Shown piece after piece: positions 36,864 to 44,441 of a DNA stretch of 64,000 nt. The stretch is taken from assembly GCF_012317045.1 (NCBI RefSeq), contig NZ_CP051154.1, forward strand, positions 3,906,001 to 3,970,000, read 5' to 3'. This stretch comes from Leifsonia sp. PS1209 (GTDB taxonomy: Bacteria; Actinomycetota; Actinomycetes; Actinomycetales; Microbacteriaceae). Position 1 is the first letter of the stretch, and each line of letters opens with the position of its first letter. Both the position numbers and the translations under genes were made by a program. The notes under the pieces are model-generated. The model was not told where the DNA came from, made no database searches, and was given only the letters and a program-made list of their open reading frames with translations.

Positions 36864-37508
36864 GTGATTACGAAATCATCTCTCTGGGGAACAATTGCCG
36901 CCGGAGCGGCGGCGGTGGGGATCGTAGCGTTCGCAGTTTCGGGGGTGTCGACTCCAGCCGCTGTTGCAGAGGGCGGGACCGACCCAGTCGCGACGAAGGC
37001 CCTGTCGCCTCTACTCTCAGCGAGTCAGTCCCCGAGCGATGCCCTTCCGGGCTTCCTCACCGACGGCGCGCAGGCTCTGCCTGGGGTTGTGCCCTCGTCT
37101 GCGCGGCACCTGGGCGACCGCAACGGGGCGGCCTTCTGGCTCGCGACCAACGATGATGGCGAGGCATGTCTTATCTCGCTGATGCCGGGCGCAGATCAAC
37201 TCGCGTCGATGACATGCCACGGTGCTGACGATGTCTGGAAGCAGGGGCTCTCGCTGCAAGTGTCGACCCCGGATTCGGCGACGCGTCTGTACTTCCTTCC
37301 AACTGGATATACCGCCGACGTTCCAGGGCTTCAGAAAGTTGGGGCTCAACTCCTTGTCGGTGAGGCTGTGGGTGCTGCACAGCCCGTCACCGCTCAGCGG
37401 TCCGCAGCGGGAGCGAATGCTCGATCCATGACGGCGGAAAAGTTCGGAGGATCCACTCTGGAACTGCCTGCGCTGCCGGCGCCGGCCAAGCCGGGGACTG
37501 GGCAATGA
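36864..37508 (+). CDS. Secreted protein B, unknown function
   Basis: 214 residues from GTG 36864, 20 bp after protein A, with ribosome site gaaagga. A signal peptide or membrane anchor covers about residues 6-35 (GTIAAGAAAVGIVAFAVSGV). The mature part contains a globular segment with two cysteines (DDGEACLISLMPGADQLASM then TCHGADDVW) and a Pro/Ala-rich tail (ELPALPAPAKPGTGQ). It overlaps protein C by ATGA, so A, B and C form a coupled operon. B could be a carrier, chaperone or immunity factor for A and C; this is inference from position only. Confidence 0.7.
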   Translation: MITKSSLWGTIAAGAAAVGIVAFAVSGVSTPAAVAEGGTDPVATKALSPLLSASQSPSDALPGFLTDGAQALPGVVPSSARHLGDRNGAAFWLATNDDGEACLISLMPGADQLASMTCHGADDVWKQGLSLQVSTPDSATRLYFLPTGYTADVPGLQKVGAQLLVGEAVGAAQPVTAQRSAAGANARSMTAEKFGGSTLELPALPAPAKPGTGQ

Positions 37509-37879
37509 CGACGATGCGGGCGGGGCGATCCATGAGCGCAGTGCGTGGTGCGGTGCTCGCTGCCTGCGCCACTGCCGGGGCTCTGCTGATGGTTGTCGAG
37601 CTACCGATGGCAGCGGAGGCAGCGAACACGACCTACTACAACGCCACCAGTCATCAAGGAGCCTGGCACTCAAGTCCGTTGCTCTCCAGCACTGGAAACC
37701 AGGCATACACCCAGTTCGGTGGTGCAAACGTGACGGTTGACAACGGAACGTTCTCGTCGACTTCGCAGTCCGGCGCAACGCAGACGTACAGCCGACGCAC
37801 CGTGTATCTGTCCTGCAGGTTCTACATCTCGAACTTCCCGGACTCCACTGCGCCATTGAACTGTGTGTTGATCAGCTAG
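37505..37879 (+). CDS. Small secreted protein C (paralogue-like of A)
   Basis: 124 residues. The signal peptide is VRGAVLAACATAGALLMVVE then LPMAAEAA, with likely cleavage before NTTYYNATSHQG. The mature part of about 84 residues is Ser/Thr/Asn/Tyr-rich and ends SCRFYISNFPDSTAPLNC then VLIS. The two cysteines and the Y and P spacing match protein A. ATG 37505 overlaps the stop of B. A hairpin terminator follows directly (37891-37930), closing the operon. No family recognised. It lacks the His/Trp pattern of lactococcin 972. Confidence 0.7.
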   Translation: MTTMRAGRSMSAVRGAVLAACATAGALLMVVELPMAAEAANTTYYNATSHQGAWHSSPLLSSTGNQAYTQFGGANVTVDNGTFSSTSQSGATQTYSRRTVYLSCRFYISNFPDSTAPLNCVLIS

Positions 37880-37890
37880 GTCGATTCACC

Positions 37891-37930
37891 AGAGGCGGTG
37901 TCCCGATGCGCGCATCAAGACACCGCCTCT
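37891..37930 (+). terminator. Terminator of the secreted-protein operon
   Basis: A perfect 12-bp stem, AGAGGCGGTGTC and GACACCGCCTCT, with a 16-nt loop, begins 12 bp after the stop of protein C. It has no long T-run. It also faces the end of the minus-strand imuA-like gene, so it may work both ways. Confidence 0.75.
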
Positions 37931-38002
37931 GGCTCTTATGCCGACCACCGCCCGCCTCCCCCGGCGCATGCGAGCTCGCTCAGAGCGGCGTGCTCGGCGG
38001 GG

Positions 38003-38774
38003 CTAGCGGGTGGCGGTGATCGGCAGCACGCCGGCATCCCGTTCCACGGTCTGGAGCTGCCCGTCGACGAGGCGGAGCATGCCGGTGCGGGTGCCGCCGC
38101 GGCCGCGCCCGGTGATGTCGAGCTCGTGCCCGGTCACGTGGCCCCATCCGGCGCCGAGGCCGTCAACACGGCGCCCGGAGACGGTCAGGACGGCGCGGGC
38201 TCCGGGCCAGTCGCGGTCGACCAGGAGCACGGTGTCATGGGTGCGCATCTTCCCCTGCAGTCGGGTTCCCCTGCAGTCGGGCGAGATCTCCCGCTGCGGG
38301 AACCGTTGGTGGACGCACGGCGATTGCGGGGACCGTCTCCACGAGCGTTGAGAGCGCCGGCCACCACCGCTCCCCAGGATGTGGGACGAGCAGTAACCGG
38401 TCGAGGTCGATCCCGGCGGCCGCGGCCGCCTCGATGCCGAAGTTCGGCATCCCGACCACGGCGCACCATCCGCCGGCGAGCGACGGCCCGGCGAGCATCG
38501 CCTGCAGCAGGCTCATCGAGTCGTGCACCTGGTACACGGACCCGGCGTAGAGGGAACCTTCGGGGAGCAGGCTCGCGATTACCGGATGCGTCGGCACTCG
38601 CTTCTCCCCCAGCTTCGCGCCCTGCATCTTGTCGATGCGGGATCGCAGCTCGAGTACGGTCGCCTCCGCATCCTCCGGCGGTGCGGCGTCCTGCAGGGCG
38701 GCGCGGGCGTAGGCCATCAGCTGGTCGACGTCGTCCGGGGTTGGCCGCTGCGCGGGTCGGTGCCAGTAAGCCAC
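38003..38774 (-). pseudogene. imuA: imuA-like SOS mutagenesis gene broken by a 16-bp tandem duplication
   Basis: Two frames together encode one ImuA-like (RecA-fold-derived) protein. The upstream frame (38774 to about 38282) reads SVYQVHDSMSLLQAMLAGPS, GMPNFGIEAAAAAGIDLDRL and AVRPPTVPAAGDLARLQG. The downstream frame (38248 to 38003) continues MRTHDTVLLVDRDWPGARAV to LPITATR. They are out of phase by one because TTCCCCTGCAGTCGGG is present twice in tandem (38250-38265, 38266-38281). Removing one copy restores DLARLQGKMRTHDT in frame. ImuA normally works with ImuB and DnaE2 in error-prone repair; neither partner gene is present downstream. Start GTG 38774 is tentative. Confidence 0.75.
38250..38281. 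repeat. Perfect 16-bp tandem duplication inside imuA-like gene
   Basis: TTCCCCTGCAGTCGGG occurs twice head to tail (38250-38265 and 38266-38281). The extra 16 bp shift the reading frame and truncate the imuA-like protein. Confidence 0.95.
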
Positions 38775-39067
38775 CGGGCTCGCTGTTCAGCGGGGGTGAC
38801 GATCGTGCCGTCTGGTGCGGTCATGGGTGCTCGGAACTCCGGCATCCCCAGCTTCTCCGCGCACGCGTCGATCGCCTCTTGCAGGAGCTCGTAGTAGCCG
38901 AGCTGCCACCGCTGCTCACGCTGCAGCACCCAGTGGTCAACCCGGTACCGCATCAGCGTCTCCCCCGTCTCCCTATGCACCGCCGGAACCACCGAGATCA
39001 GAAACCGCGGCTTCACGACGTCGTCGACGACCAGCCACTGCTGCAGCGCCACCTGGATCGTCTTCAC
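38717..39067 (-). CDS. Hypothetical protein at head of the LexA-controlled minus operon
   Basis: 116 residues starting GTG 39067 (MKTIQVALQQWLVVDDVVKP). The middle (LMRYRVDHWVLQREQRWQLG) is aromatic-rich and the end is Ser/Thr-rich. I do not recognise the family. It overlaps the imuA-like start by 58 bp and is its upstream partner. A -10 like TAAAAT (39076-39081 on the complement) lies 8 nt before the GTG, so it is probably leaderless, and the LexA box sits immediately upstream. Its presence in an SOS operon suggests a DNA-damage-related role. Confidence 0.6.
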   Translation of the reverse strand: MKTIQVALQQWLVVDDVVKPRFLISVVPAVHRETGETLMRYRVDHWVLQREQRWQLGYYELLQEAIDACAEKLGMPEFRAPMTAPDGTIVTPAEQRARWLTGTDPRSGQPRTTSTS

Positions 39068-39082
39068 GAACGCCGATTTTAC

Positions 39083-39098
39083 TCGAACAAACGTTCGA
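39083..39098. promoter_or_regulatory. LexA (SOS) box
   Basis: TCGAACAAACGTTCGA, an exact match to the actinobacterial LexA consensus TCGAAC-N4-GTTCGA, lies in the 77-bp divergent promoter region between 39067 (-) and 39145 (+). It can repress both directions. Confidence 0.9.
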
Positions 39099-39144
39099 AA
39101 GTTAATGGTTCAATGGGAGCATCCCCGACCCCTTGGAGGCTGCC

Positions 39145-39414
39145 ATGAGCATGACGCACGCGACCGACATCGTCTCAGTCTGGACCGACAAGGGCAGACC
39201 CATCCGGCTCGTCTGGCGCGGCACCCGCTACGTCGTGACCGACCGGCCCACCCCGCTGCAGAAGACCGCGTGGCATGACGCGCTCACGCATCCGGCCGGC
39301 AAGCTCGCGGGGTGGCGGTTCCAGGGTTGTTCCGTCGCGGACGGGGACGTGCGCATGTTCGACGTTCGCCCCAACGCTGACGGTGGCTGGGATCTCCTGC
39401 GCACGTACTCCTGA
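39145..39414 (+). CDS. DUF6504-like small protein of the SOS mutasome region
   Basis: 89 residues from ATG 39145, with ttggagg 8 bp upstream. The core IVSVWTDKGRPIRLVWRGTR then YVVTDRP resembles the DUF6504 family that accompanies imuA/imuB/dnaE2 in actinobacteria. It is divergent from the imuA-like operon and shares its LexA box. Function unknown; probably an accessory of the translesion system. The family assignment is from memory of the pattern. Confidence 0.65.
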   Translation: MSMTHATDIVSVWTDKGRPIRLVWRGTRYVVTDRPTPLQKTAWHDALTHPAGKLAGWRFQGCSVADGDVRMFDVRPNADGGWDLLRTYS

Positions 39415-39423
39415 AGGTCACCG

Positions 39424-39747
39424 GTGGGAAACAACCGCAGGTACCCTGCAGACGGCATGGAGCGGGTGATCGACCAGGTCCTCACCCGGCCCCGGCCGGT
39501 CTGGCTCACCGAGGCCGAGGTCGACCTCGAGCACGACGTCGCGGTCGTCCCGCCCGCACCGGCGCCGGCGATCGCGTACGTACGCTTCCACGAGGCCGTC
39601 GTCCGGCCCGACGTCGAGGTGATCGCCTGGAACGAGCACGCCGTGCAGATCCGATTCACCAGTCGCGACGGTCAGCAGCACGAGGGCTGGGTGTGGAAAG
39701 TCGCCGTCCGCCCGAGGCCGCGGCGGGAGATCCCGCCGCGGCGGTGA
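39424..39747 (+). CDS. Hypothetical protein, second gene of the LexA-controlled plus operon
   Basis: 107 residues, GTG 39424, 9 bp after the previous stop. It contains MERVIDQVLTRPRPVWLTEA and a strand-rich core (AVVPPAPAPAIAYVRFHEAV; VIAWNEHAVQIRFTSRDGQQ). Same operon and the same LexA box as 39145-39414. The WRG-like and VQIRF-type strands suggest a distant relation to the preceding protein. Function unknown. Confidence 0.6.
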   Translation: MGNNRRYPADGMERVIDQVLTRPRPVWLTEAEVDLEHDVAVVPPAPAPAIAYVRFHEAVVRPDVEVIAWNEHAVQIRFTSRDGQQHEGWVWKVAVRPRPRREIPPRR

Positions 39748-40276
39748 AGCGGCGTCACGATCCCCGCTGCCGTGCGTCTCATAGGTGTGGTGCCTTCGCG
39801 CACGCACGCCGCTCTCCCATCAGAGTGGCGGTGACACCGCCGGCGGTAGGTCCCCTCTACGGTCGGCGGTGTTCGTATGCGGAGCCGAGCTGCTACCTCA
39901 CGACGCTCCGCCACCGGGGAGGGCGGCCAGTGCGAGGCGCACCAGCGCCAACGCATAGCCCTGCGCGTCGGGATTGAACAGTGGCACGATGAACCACGGT
40001 GGCGGCGACGATGAAGGACGCCAGGGTGATGGTCCCCTTCAGGGGCTGGTTCGGTTCCACGGTATTCCTGCTTTCCGGCCGACCGTGCGTGGTCGGCTTG
40101 TTCGATGGGTGGACTGTTCAGTTCTCCCTATGCACCGGCCCTCTTGCCGGGTGTGCGCTCGCCTCGAAGTGCGAGCGGGTGTTGATCGTTGAGAGGGCCG
40201 GGGAGCCGGATCGGCTCCGAAGTAGGAGTGCGCCAGACTGTGGGCTGGTGCCCACGGAAGCTCTACAACCACGTGC
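39748..40276. other. 529-bp region with decayed coding fragments
   Basis: No intact gene is supported. A short minus-strand frame near 39900-39985 ends with NPDAQGYALALVRLALAALP then GGGAS, which reads like a protein tail without a start. The rest shows no consistent codon bias. Confidence 0.45.
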
Positions 40277-40590
40277 ATGTGCGGCAGATTCGCGATGGAC
40301 GACACGGTCAATGAGCGCGTGACCGAGTTCGTCATTCCACAGGCCGGAAGCCGGAGGAGTGGCGGATTGGTCTTGGAATCGCGTGCGTTGCGCCAGCGCA
40401 AGCAGCCGCTTCCGGCCGGTGCGACGATCTTCACCGAATCGGCTCCAGCCCGGGATACCTCCAAGGCTTTGCTTGCACTAGGACCGTCTCGATTTCATGG
40501 ACTGCTCATCGGACCCGTTCTTCAAAACCCAAAACAAGGTCACGCTCAGGTACGGAACAGGTTCTCGCAACCCGAAAATACTGGGCGCGT
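40277..40590 (+). pseudogene. Remnant of a SRAP-domain (SOS response-associated peptidase) gene
   Basis: The frame starts MCGRFAMDDTVNERVTEFV, the conserved N-terminus of SRAP (YedK/HMCES) proteins including catalytic Cys2. It then loses the family pattern. A -1 frame continues with STGRKPEEWR, and the original frame shows a family-like TESAPARDTSK about 30 codons later. The ending and the remaining active-site motifs are missing. Multiple frameshifts plus a truncation are the simplest reading. SRAP proteins protect abasic sites, so it belongs with the decayed SOS locus beside it. Boundaries are approximate. Confidence 0.6.
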
Positions 40591-40975
40591 AAATCCGGAT
40601 ATCCAAATTCGTGGGCGACCGGCTGGGGCCTTAGCTACAGCTGCGATTAGAACTTCACTCATCGCGAAATCGATTCGTAGGTTGCAAGCGCTGTCGGCGC
40701 AGCATCTCCGCGTCCGATGTGGAACGCTCGACGACGCACCGTCTAGGGCTCTCTTCACGGCGAATTGGTCGACTGTCGCTTGAGCGCCGGACGCCTCCGT
40801 CGTTTCCCGGGTTGCGGTCCTTCGGCTGACGACACAAATGCGGGCAGAACGCCTCGGCGGCCTTGCACGGCGATCTCGCGTGAACCGCAATCTCTGTCGT
40901 TGCTGGAGACGGAGCACAGCCGGTAGGTTTCCGGGAGAGTAGTCACGGCGGTCTGTCCGGCAGTAGGGTCGCGGC
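40591..40975. other. 385-bp gap without a supported gene
   Basis: It has only short frames without family content or a ribosome site. It looks like the right-hand edge of the decayed SOS/island region; the ordinary chromosome resumes at 40976. Confidence 0.5.
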
Positions 40976-41686
40976 ATGACTATTCCCAACGACGACAGCA
41001 CGCCGGAACAGCCCACCGGCGGAAATGTTCCTCCTGCGCCGGACGCCGGAGGGGCTGTCCCGCCTGTTCCGCCCGCACCTCCCGCCTCCCCCGTTCCGCC
41101 GGCCGCGCCCGTCGAGCAGACGCCGCCGACCCAGGCTCCCGGGTATCCGTCCGCTGCCGCATCCGGTGGCTTCCCGGCATATTCGGCCGCGCCTTCCGCA
41201 CCGGCTCCCGCCGCACCGACCGAGCCGCCGTCGCAGATCACCATCGCGTTCTGGCTGTACATCGCGGCGGCGGTGCTCAGCGTGATCAGCGGTATCGTGA
41301 CGGCGATCTCCGTCTCGGCCAACCGCGACACGATCCTGCAGCAGATCACCGACAGCCTGGCGAAGTCGCAGACCACCGGGACGAAGCTCGACCCGAACAC
41401 CCTGACGGACGCCGCCATCACGTTCGGCATCGTCTGGGCGGTCGTCACCCTGATCTTCTGGGCGCTCGTCTTTGTGCTGTTCGCGGTCTTCATGCGCCGC
41501 GGCCGCAACTGGGCGCGCATCGTCCTGACCGTCCTCACCGTGATCTCGCTGCTGAACCTCGGCGGCCTGTACTTCATCGGCGGCGTGCAGGTGATCGCGG
41601 CGATCGTCGCCACGATCCTGATCTGGCTGAAGCCCGCCTCGCAGTACTTCGCTGCGGTGAAGGCGTCCCGCGCCCCGCGCGCCTAG
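40976..41686 (+). CDS. Membrane protein with Pro/Ala-rich cytoplasmic N-terminus
   Basis: 236 residues. The first 85 are disordered and Pro/Ala-rich (PPVPPAPPASPVPPAAPVEQ). Then come four hydrophobic segments: WLYIAAAVLSVISGIVTAIS, GIVWAVVTLIFWALVFVLFA, WARIVLTVLTVISLLNLGGL and VQVIAAIVATILIWLKPASQ. This is a common actinobacterial layout of unknown function, perhaps envelope-related. ATG 40976 follows ggcagtagggtcg. Standalone gene converging on the MFS exporter. Confidence 0.8.
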   Translation: MTIPNDDSTPEQPTGGNVPPAPDAGGAVPPVPPAPPASPVPPAAPVEQTPPTQAPGYPSAAASGGFPAYSAAPSAPAPAAPTEPPSQITIAFWLYIAAAVLSVISGIVTAISVSANRDTILQQITDSLAKSQTTGTKLDPNTLTDAAITFGIVWAVVTLIFWALVFVLFAVFMRRGRNWARIVLTVLTVISLLNLGGLYFIGGVQVIAAIVATILIWLKPASQYFAAVKASRAPRA

Positions 41687-41723
41687 ATCCCATCGACCCG
41701 GAGACGGCGCCAGGCGACCTGCG

Positions 41724-43199
41724 TCAGGCGGCCGTCTCCGCGTCGGCGGGGGCGTGCTCGTCGACGGTGCGCGCGTTCGTCAGCGTGAGCGCGCCGATCC
41801 CCGCGATCAGGCCGACGGCGACCGCGAGGATGCCGAAGATGATCTGCTCGCCGTCGAAGTACGACGCGACCAGCTGGTGGCTCCACGCACCGCTCGGCAG
41901 AGTGGTGGTGACGAGCACGGCGATGAGCGTTCCGACGACCGCGGTGCCGATGCTCGTGCCGACCTCCTGCGCTGCGTCGTTCATCGCAGCGCCCATCGAC
42001 GTGCGGTTCTCGGGCATCGCCCCGACGAGGGCCACCGCGCAGATGGTCATCACGGTGCGGAGGCCGATCGTCATCACGATCATGGAGAGCGCGACGGCCA
42101 CGTAGTTCTGCTGGACGCTCCACGCCATCATGCCGAGACCCGCTGCCAGGAGCAGCGCACCCACGAAGCAGGCCATCCGGTGGCCGAGGCGACGCACCAG
42201 CAATTCGGTGAGCGGTGTCGCGAAGATCATCGTCAGGATGATCGGCAGGTTCGCCAGTCCGGCGACCAGAGGCGACCACCCCCATGCGTACTGGAAGTGC
42301 AGCACCAGAGCGAACATGACGCCGGACATGGCGAGCGAGGTGCCGATCTGGGCGATGGCCGCCCCCCGGACGGTGCCGCCGCGGAACAGCGACAGGTCGA
42401 GCATCGGCGCTGCCGCCCGGCGCTCGCGCACGATGAACAGGACGAGGGATGCGACCGCACCGAACGCGACCGTGATCGTGGCCGGCGACAGCCACCCGTT
42501 CTGCACTCCGCTGGTGAGGGTGTAGCAGGCGAGGCCGATCGTCAGGATGCTGAGGACGGCCCCCGGCACGTCGAGCTTGTCCTTCGTGAGACCGTCTGCC
42601 GTGTCCGGCGCGACGCCGAAGTGCACGCCGAGACAGGCGATGAGAGCGATCGGCGCGTTCACGAGCAGCAGCCACTGCCAGGACAGGTGCGCGAGCACGG
42701 TGCCCGCCAGGAGCGGCCCGAGGACGAAGCCGGACATGCCGACCACCATCATCAGCGTGATCGCGCGCATCCGGAGCTTCTCGTCGTCGAACAGCCGGAA
42801 CACGAGGGAGTTGGTGATGGGCGCCATCATCGCCGCCGCGACGCCGAGCAGCGCACGCAGCGCGATGAGCTCACCGGTGCTCGTGACCAGCAGCACCCCG
42901 AGGCTCAGCAGGCCGAACAACCCCAAGCCCACCTGCAGCACCCGGCGGCGCCCGAAGCGGTCGGCGATCGAACCGGCGGTCAGCAGCAAGCCCCCAAAGG
43001 TGAGCGAGTACGCCCCGGTGATCCACTGCAGCGACGTCGTGTCGCCTCCGAGGCTGCGGGCGATCGTCGGGAGGGCGACCGACAGCAGGGTGTTGTCGAC
43101 CATCTCGACGAAGAAGGCGAGGCAGAGCGCGGCGAGGGGGATCCAGGCCGCCTTCATGGATACGTAGCTGCGGGATGTGGTGATGGATTCGGTGCTCAT
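41724..43199 (-). CDS. MFS transporter, DHA2 (EmrB/QacA) drug exporter
   Basis: 491 residues and about fourteen hydrophobic segments, the size of the 14-TMS drug:H+ antiporter family. The motif A region is LLLTAGSIADRFGRRRVLQV (after the first loop); motif C-like GFVLGPLLAGTVL follows later. The N-terminus VEMVDNTLLSVALPTIARSL is the family signature for helix 1. ATG 43199 is chosen over longer frames. It is divergent from the TetR gene 107 bp away, with three palindromes between, so it is most likely repressed by it and induced by an antimicrobial compound. Substrate unknown. Confidence 0.92.
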   Translation of the reverse strand: MSTESITTSRSYVSMKAAWIPLAALCLAFFVEMVDNTLLSVALPTIARSLGGDTTSLQWITGAYSLTFGGLLLTAGSIADRFGRRRVLQVGLGLFGLLSLGVLLVTSTGELIALRALLGVAAAMMAPITNSLVFRLFDDEKLRMRAITLMMVVGMSGFVLGPLLAGTVLAHLSWQWLLLVNAPIALIACLGVHFGVAPDTADGLTKDKLDVPGAVLSILTIGLACYTLTSGVQNGWLSPATITVAFGAVASLVLFIVRERRAAAPMLDLSLFRGGTVRGAAIAQIGTSLAMSGVMFALVLHFQYAWGWSPLVAGLANLPIILTMIFATPLTELLVRRLGHRMACFVGALLLAAGLGMMAWSVQQNYVAVALSMIVMTIGLRTVMTICAVALVGAMPENRTSMGAAMNDAAQEVGTSIGTAVVGTLIAVLVTTTLPSGAWSHQLVASYFDGEQIIFGILAVAVGLIAGIGALTLTNARTVDEHAPADAETAA

Positions 43200-43212
43200 A
43201 GCGACTCCAGTA

Positions 43213-43265
43213 TCGAACGGTGTTCGAGTTTCGAACGCCGTTCGATAGAATAGAACAGTGTTCGA
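43213..43265. promoter_or_regulatory. Three palindromic operator sites for the TetR regulator
   Basis: TCGAACGGTGTTCGA (43213-43227), TCGAACGCCGTTCGA (43231-43245) and TAGAACAGTGTTCGA (43251-43265) are three 15-bp inverted repeats, spaced 18 and 20 bp centre to centre, between the divergent MFS and TetR genes. The half site is CGAAC. The 3-bp centre separates them from LexA boxes (4-bp centre). Confidence 0.8.
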
Positions 43266-43306
43266 TAAACTGCAAGGGGCAGGTCGACTGTGATGGGATG
43301 GGTGGC

Positions 43307-44047
43307 ATGAGCAGCACACAGCGAGACGCGGAGCCGCGCGCACGGCGCCACACGGCTTCGCAGCGTCCCCGCGCTTCGCTGTCCCTCGAGTCCGTGCTCA
43401 CCGAAGCCGTGGCGATCCTGGACGAATCCGGCGCACAGGGGCTCACCATCCGCGCCCTCGCCTCCCGGCTCGGAGGCGGCCCGGCGAGCGTGTACTGGTA
43501 CGTGTCCGGACGCGACGAACTCCTCGACCTCGCGGCCGACTCCGTTCTCGCCGGCGTGCTGGAAGACGTGGCCGACGTGTCCTCAGCAGATCCGATCGCC
43601 GAACTGCGTGCCGTCGCCCACGCGCTCTTCGACACCATCGCCGACCGCCCCTGGCTCGGCGCGTACGCCATGCGCGACACCGGGCGCCAGGTCCACTCGC
43701 TGATGCTCTACGAGCGCATCGGCCAGCAGGTCATGCGACTCGGCCTCACCGCGCGGCAGAGCTTCTACGCGGCATCCGCCGTCGTCGGCTTCGTGATCGG
43801 CACCGCCGCCGACATGGGCCAGGAACTGCCGGACGCCGTCATCTCGGGCGAACTCGACCAGCGGCAGTACCTGGCCGAGGCGACAGAGCAATGGCGCGCG
43901 CTCGACCCGGCGGAGTATCCGTTCATCCACTACATCGTCGACGAGTTCGCCGTGCACGAAGACCGCGATCAGTTCCGCGCCGGCCTCGACCTGCTGCTGG
44001 CCGGGCTCGAACTGCAGGCGGGGCGCGGGTCAGGGTCGGCCGGCTAG
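43307..44047 (+). CDS. TetR-family transcriptional regulator
   Basis: 246 residues. The HTH is at about 25-75: SLESVLTEAVAILDESGAQG then LTIRALASRLGGGPASVYWY. The C-terminal part is of the TetR/ActR ligand-binding type (PWLGAYAMRDTGRQVHSLML; AASAVVGFVIGTAADMGQEL). ATG 43307 gives a short basic tail before the HTH. It is divergent from the MFS exporter and faces three palindromes, so it is expected to repress both genes and release on binding the exporter's substrate. Confidence 0.92.
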   Translation: MSSTQRDAEPRARRHTASQRPRASLSLESVLTEAVAILDESGAQGLTIRALASRLGGGPASVYWYVSGRDELLDLAADSVLAGVLEDVADVSSADPIAELRAVAHALFDTIADRPWLGAYAMRDTGRQVHSLMLYERIGQQVMRLGLTARQSFYAASAVVGFVIGTAADMGQELPDAVISGELDQRQYLAEATEQWRALDPAEYPFIHYIVDEFAVHEDRDQFRAGLDLLLAGLELQAGRGSGSAG

Positions 44048-44146
44048 GCGATCTCGCCCGAGGCACTCGACAGGCTGCGTTCCGAGGTCTACGGTGGGCG
44101 CCGGTCGTCGTTATGGTCGACCGCAAAAGAAAGCAGGTAACGGAAA

Positions 44147-44311
44147 ATGAACATTCTGCTCATCGTGATCGCGATCGTCGCGATCGTGCTCCTGTTCACC
44201 GGCGGATTCGTGCAGGCCCTCAACTGGCTGCTCTGGGTGGGAATCATCCTCCTGGTGTTCGCCATCATCGTGTGGCTGGTTCGCATGATCAGCGGTCGGC
44301 GTTCCGTCTAG
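44147..44311 (+). CDS. Small hydrophobic protein, 54 aa
   Basis: Two consecutive membrane segments (ILLIVIAIVAIVLLFTGGFV and WLLWVGIILLVFAIIVWLVR) with a short basic tail, ATG 44147 and an adjacent gga-rich site. Typical of actinobacterial small hydrophobic proteins of unknown function. A strong hairpin follows. Confidence 0.7.
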   Translation: MNILLIVIAIVAIVLLFTGGFVQALNWLLWVGIILLVFAIIVWLVRMISGRRSV

Positions 44312-44326
44312 AACCACCGAACGTCC

Positions 44327-44360
44327 AAGGGCTCCGGATGCACCCGCATCCGGAGCCCTT
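44327..44360 (+). terminator. Strong hairpin terminator
   Basis: AAGGGCTCCGGATG and CATCCGGAGCCCTT form a perfect 14-bp stem with a 6-nt loop, just after the small hydrophobic gene. Confidence 0.8.
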
Positions 44361-44441
44361 CGCCGTTGCAGGGCCATTGCCGGGGAGGCGGTGGCGGGGT
44401 AGCGTGCGCGGCGACAACGGATCAGACGGAAGGGGCGGTCG

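Noticed and set aside
36442..37879. Lactococcin 972-type bacteriocin operon
   Set aside because: Proteins A and C lack the conserved His/Trp/Tyr pattern of that family, and no ABC transporter with the usual large membrane partner is present.
40497..40592. 31-codon ORF MDCSSDPFFKTQNKVTLRYG inside the SRAP remnant
   Set aside because: It reads somewhat protein-like but has no ribosome site or recognisable family and lies in a region full of frameshifts; more likely a piece of decayed sequence.
43213..43245. Possible LexA boxes upstream of the MFS/TetR pair
   Set aside because: The palindrome centre is 3 bp, not 4, and there are three phased copies beside a TetR gene, so they are TetR operators.
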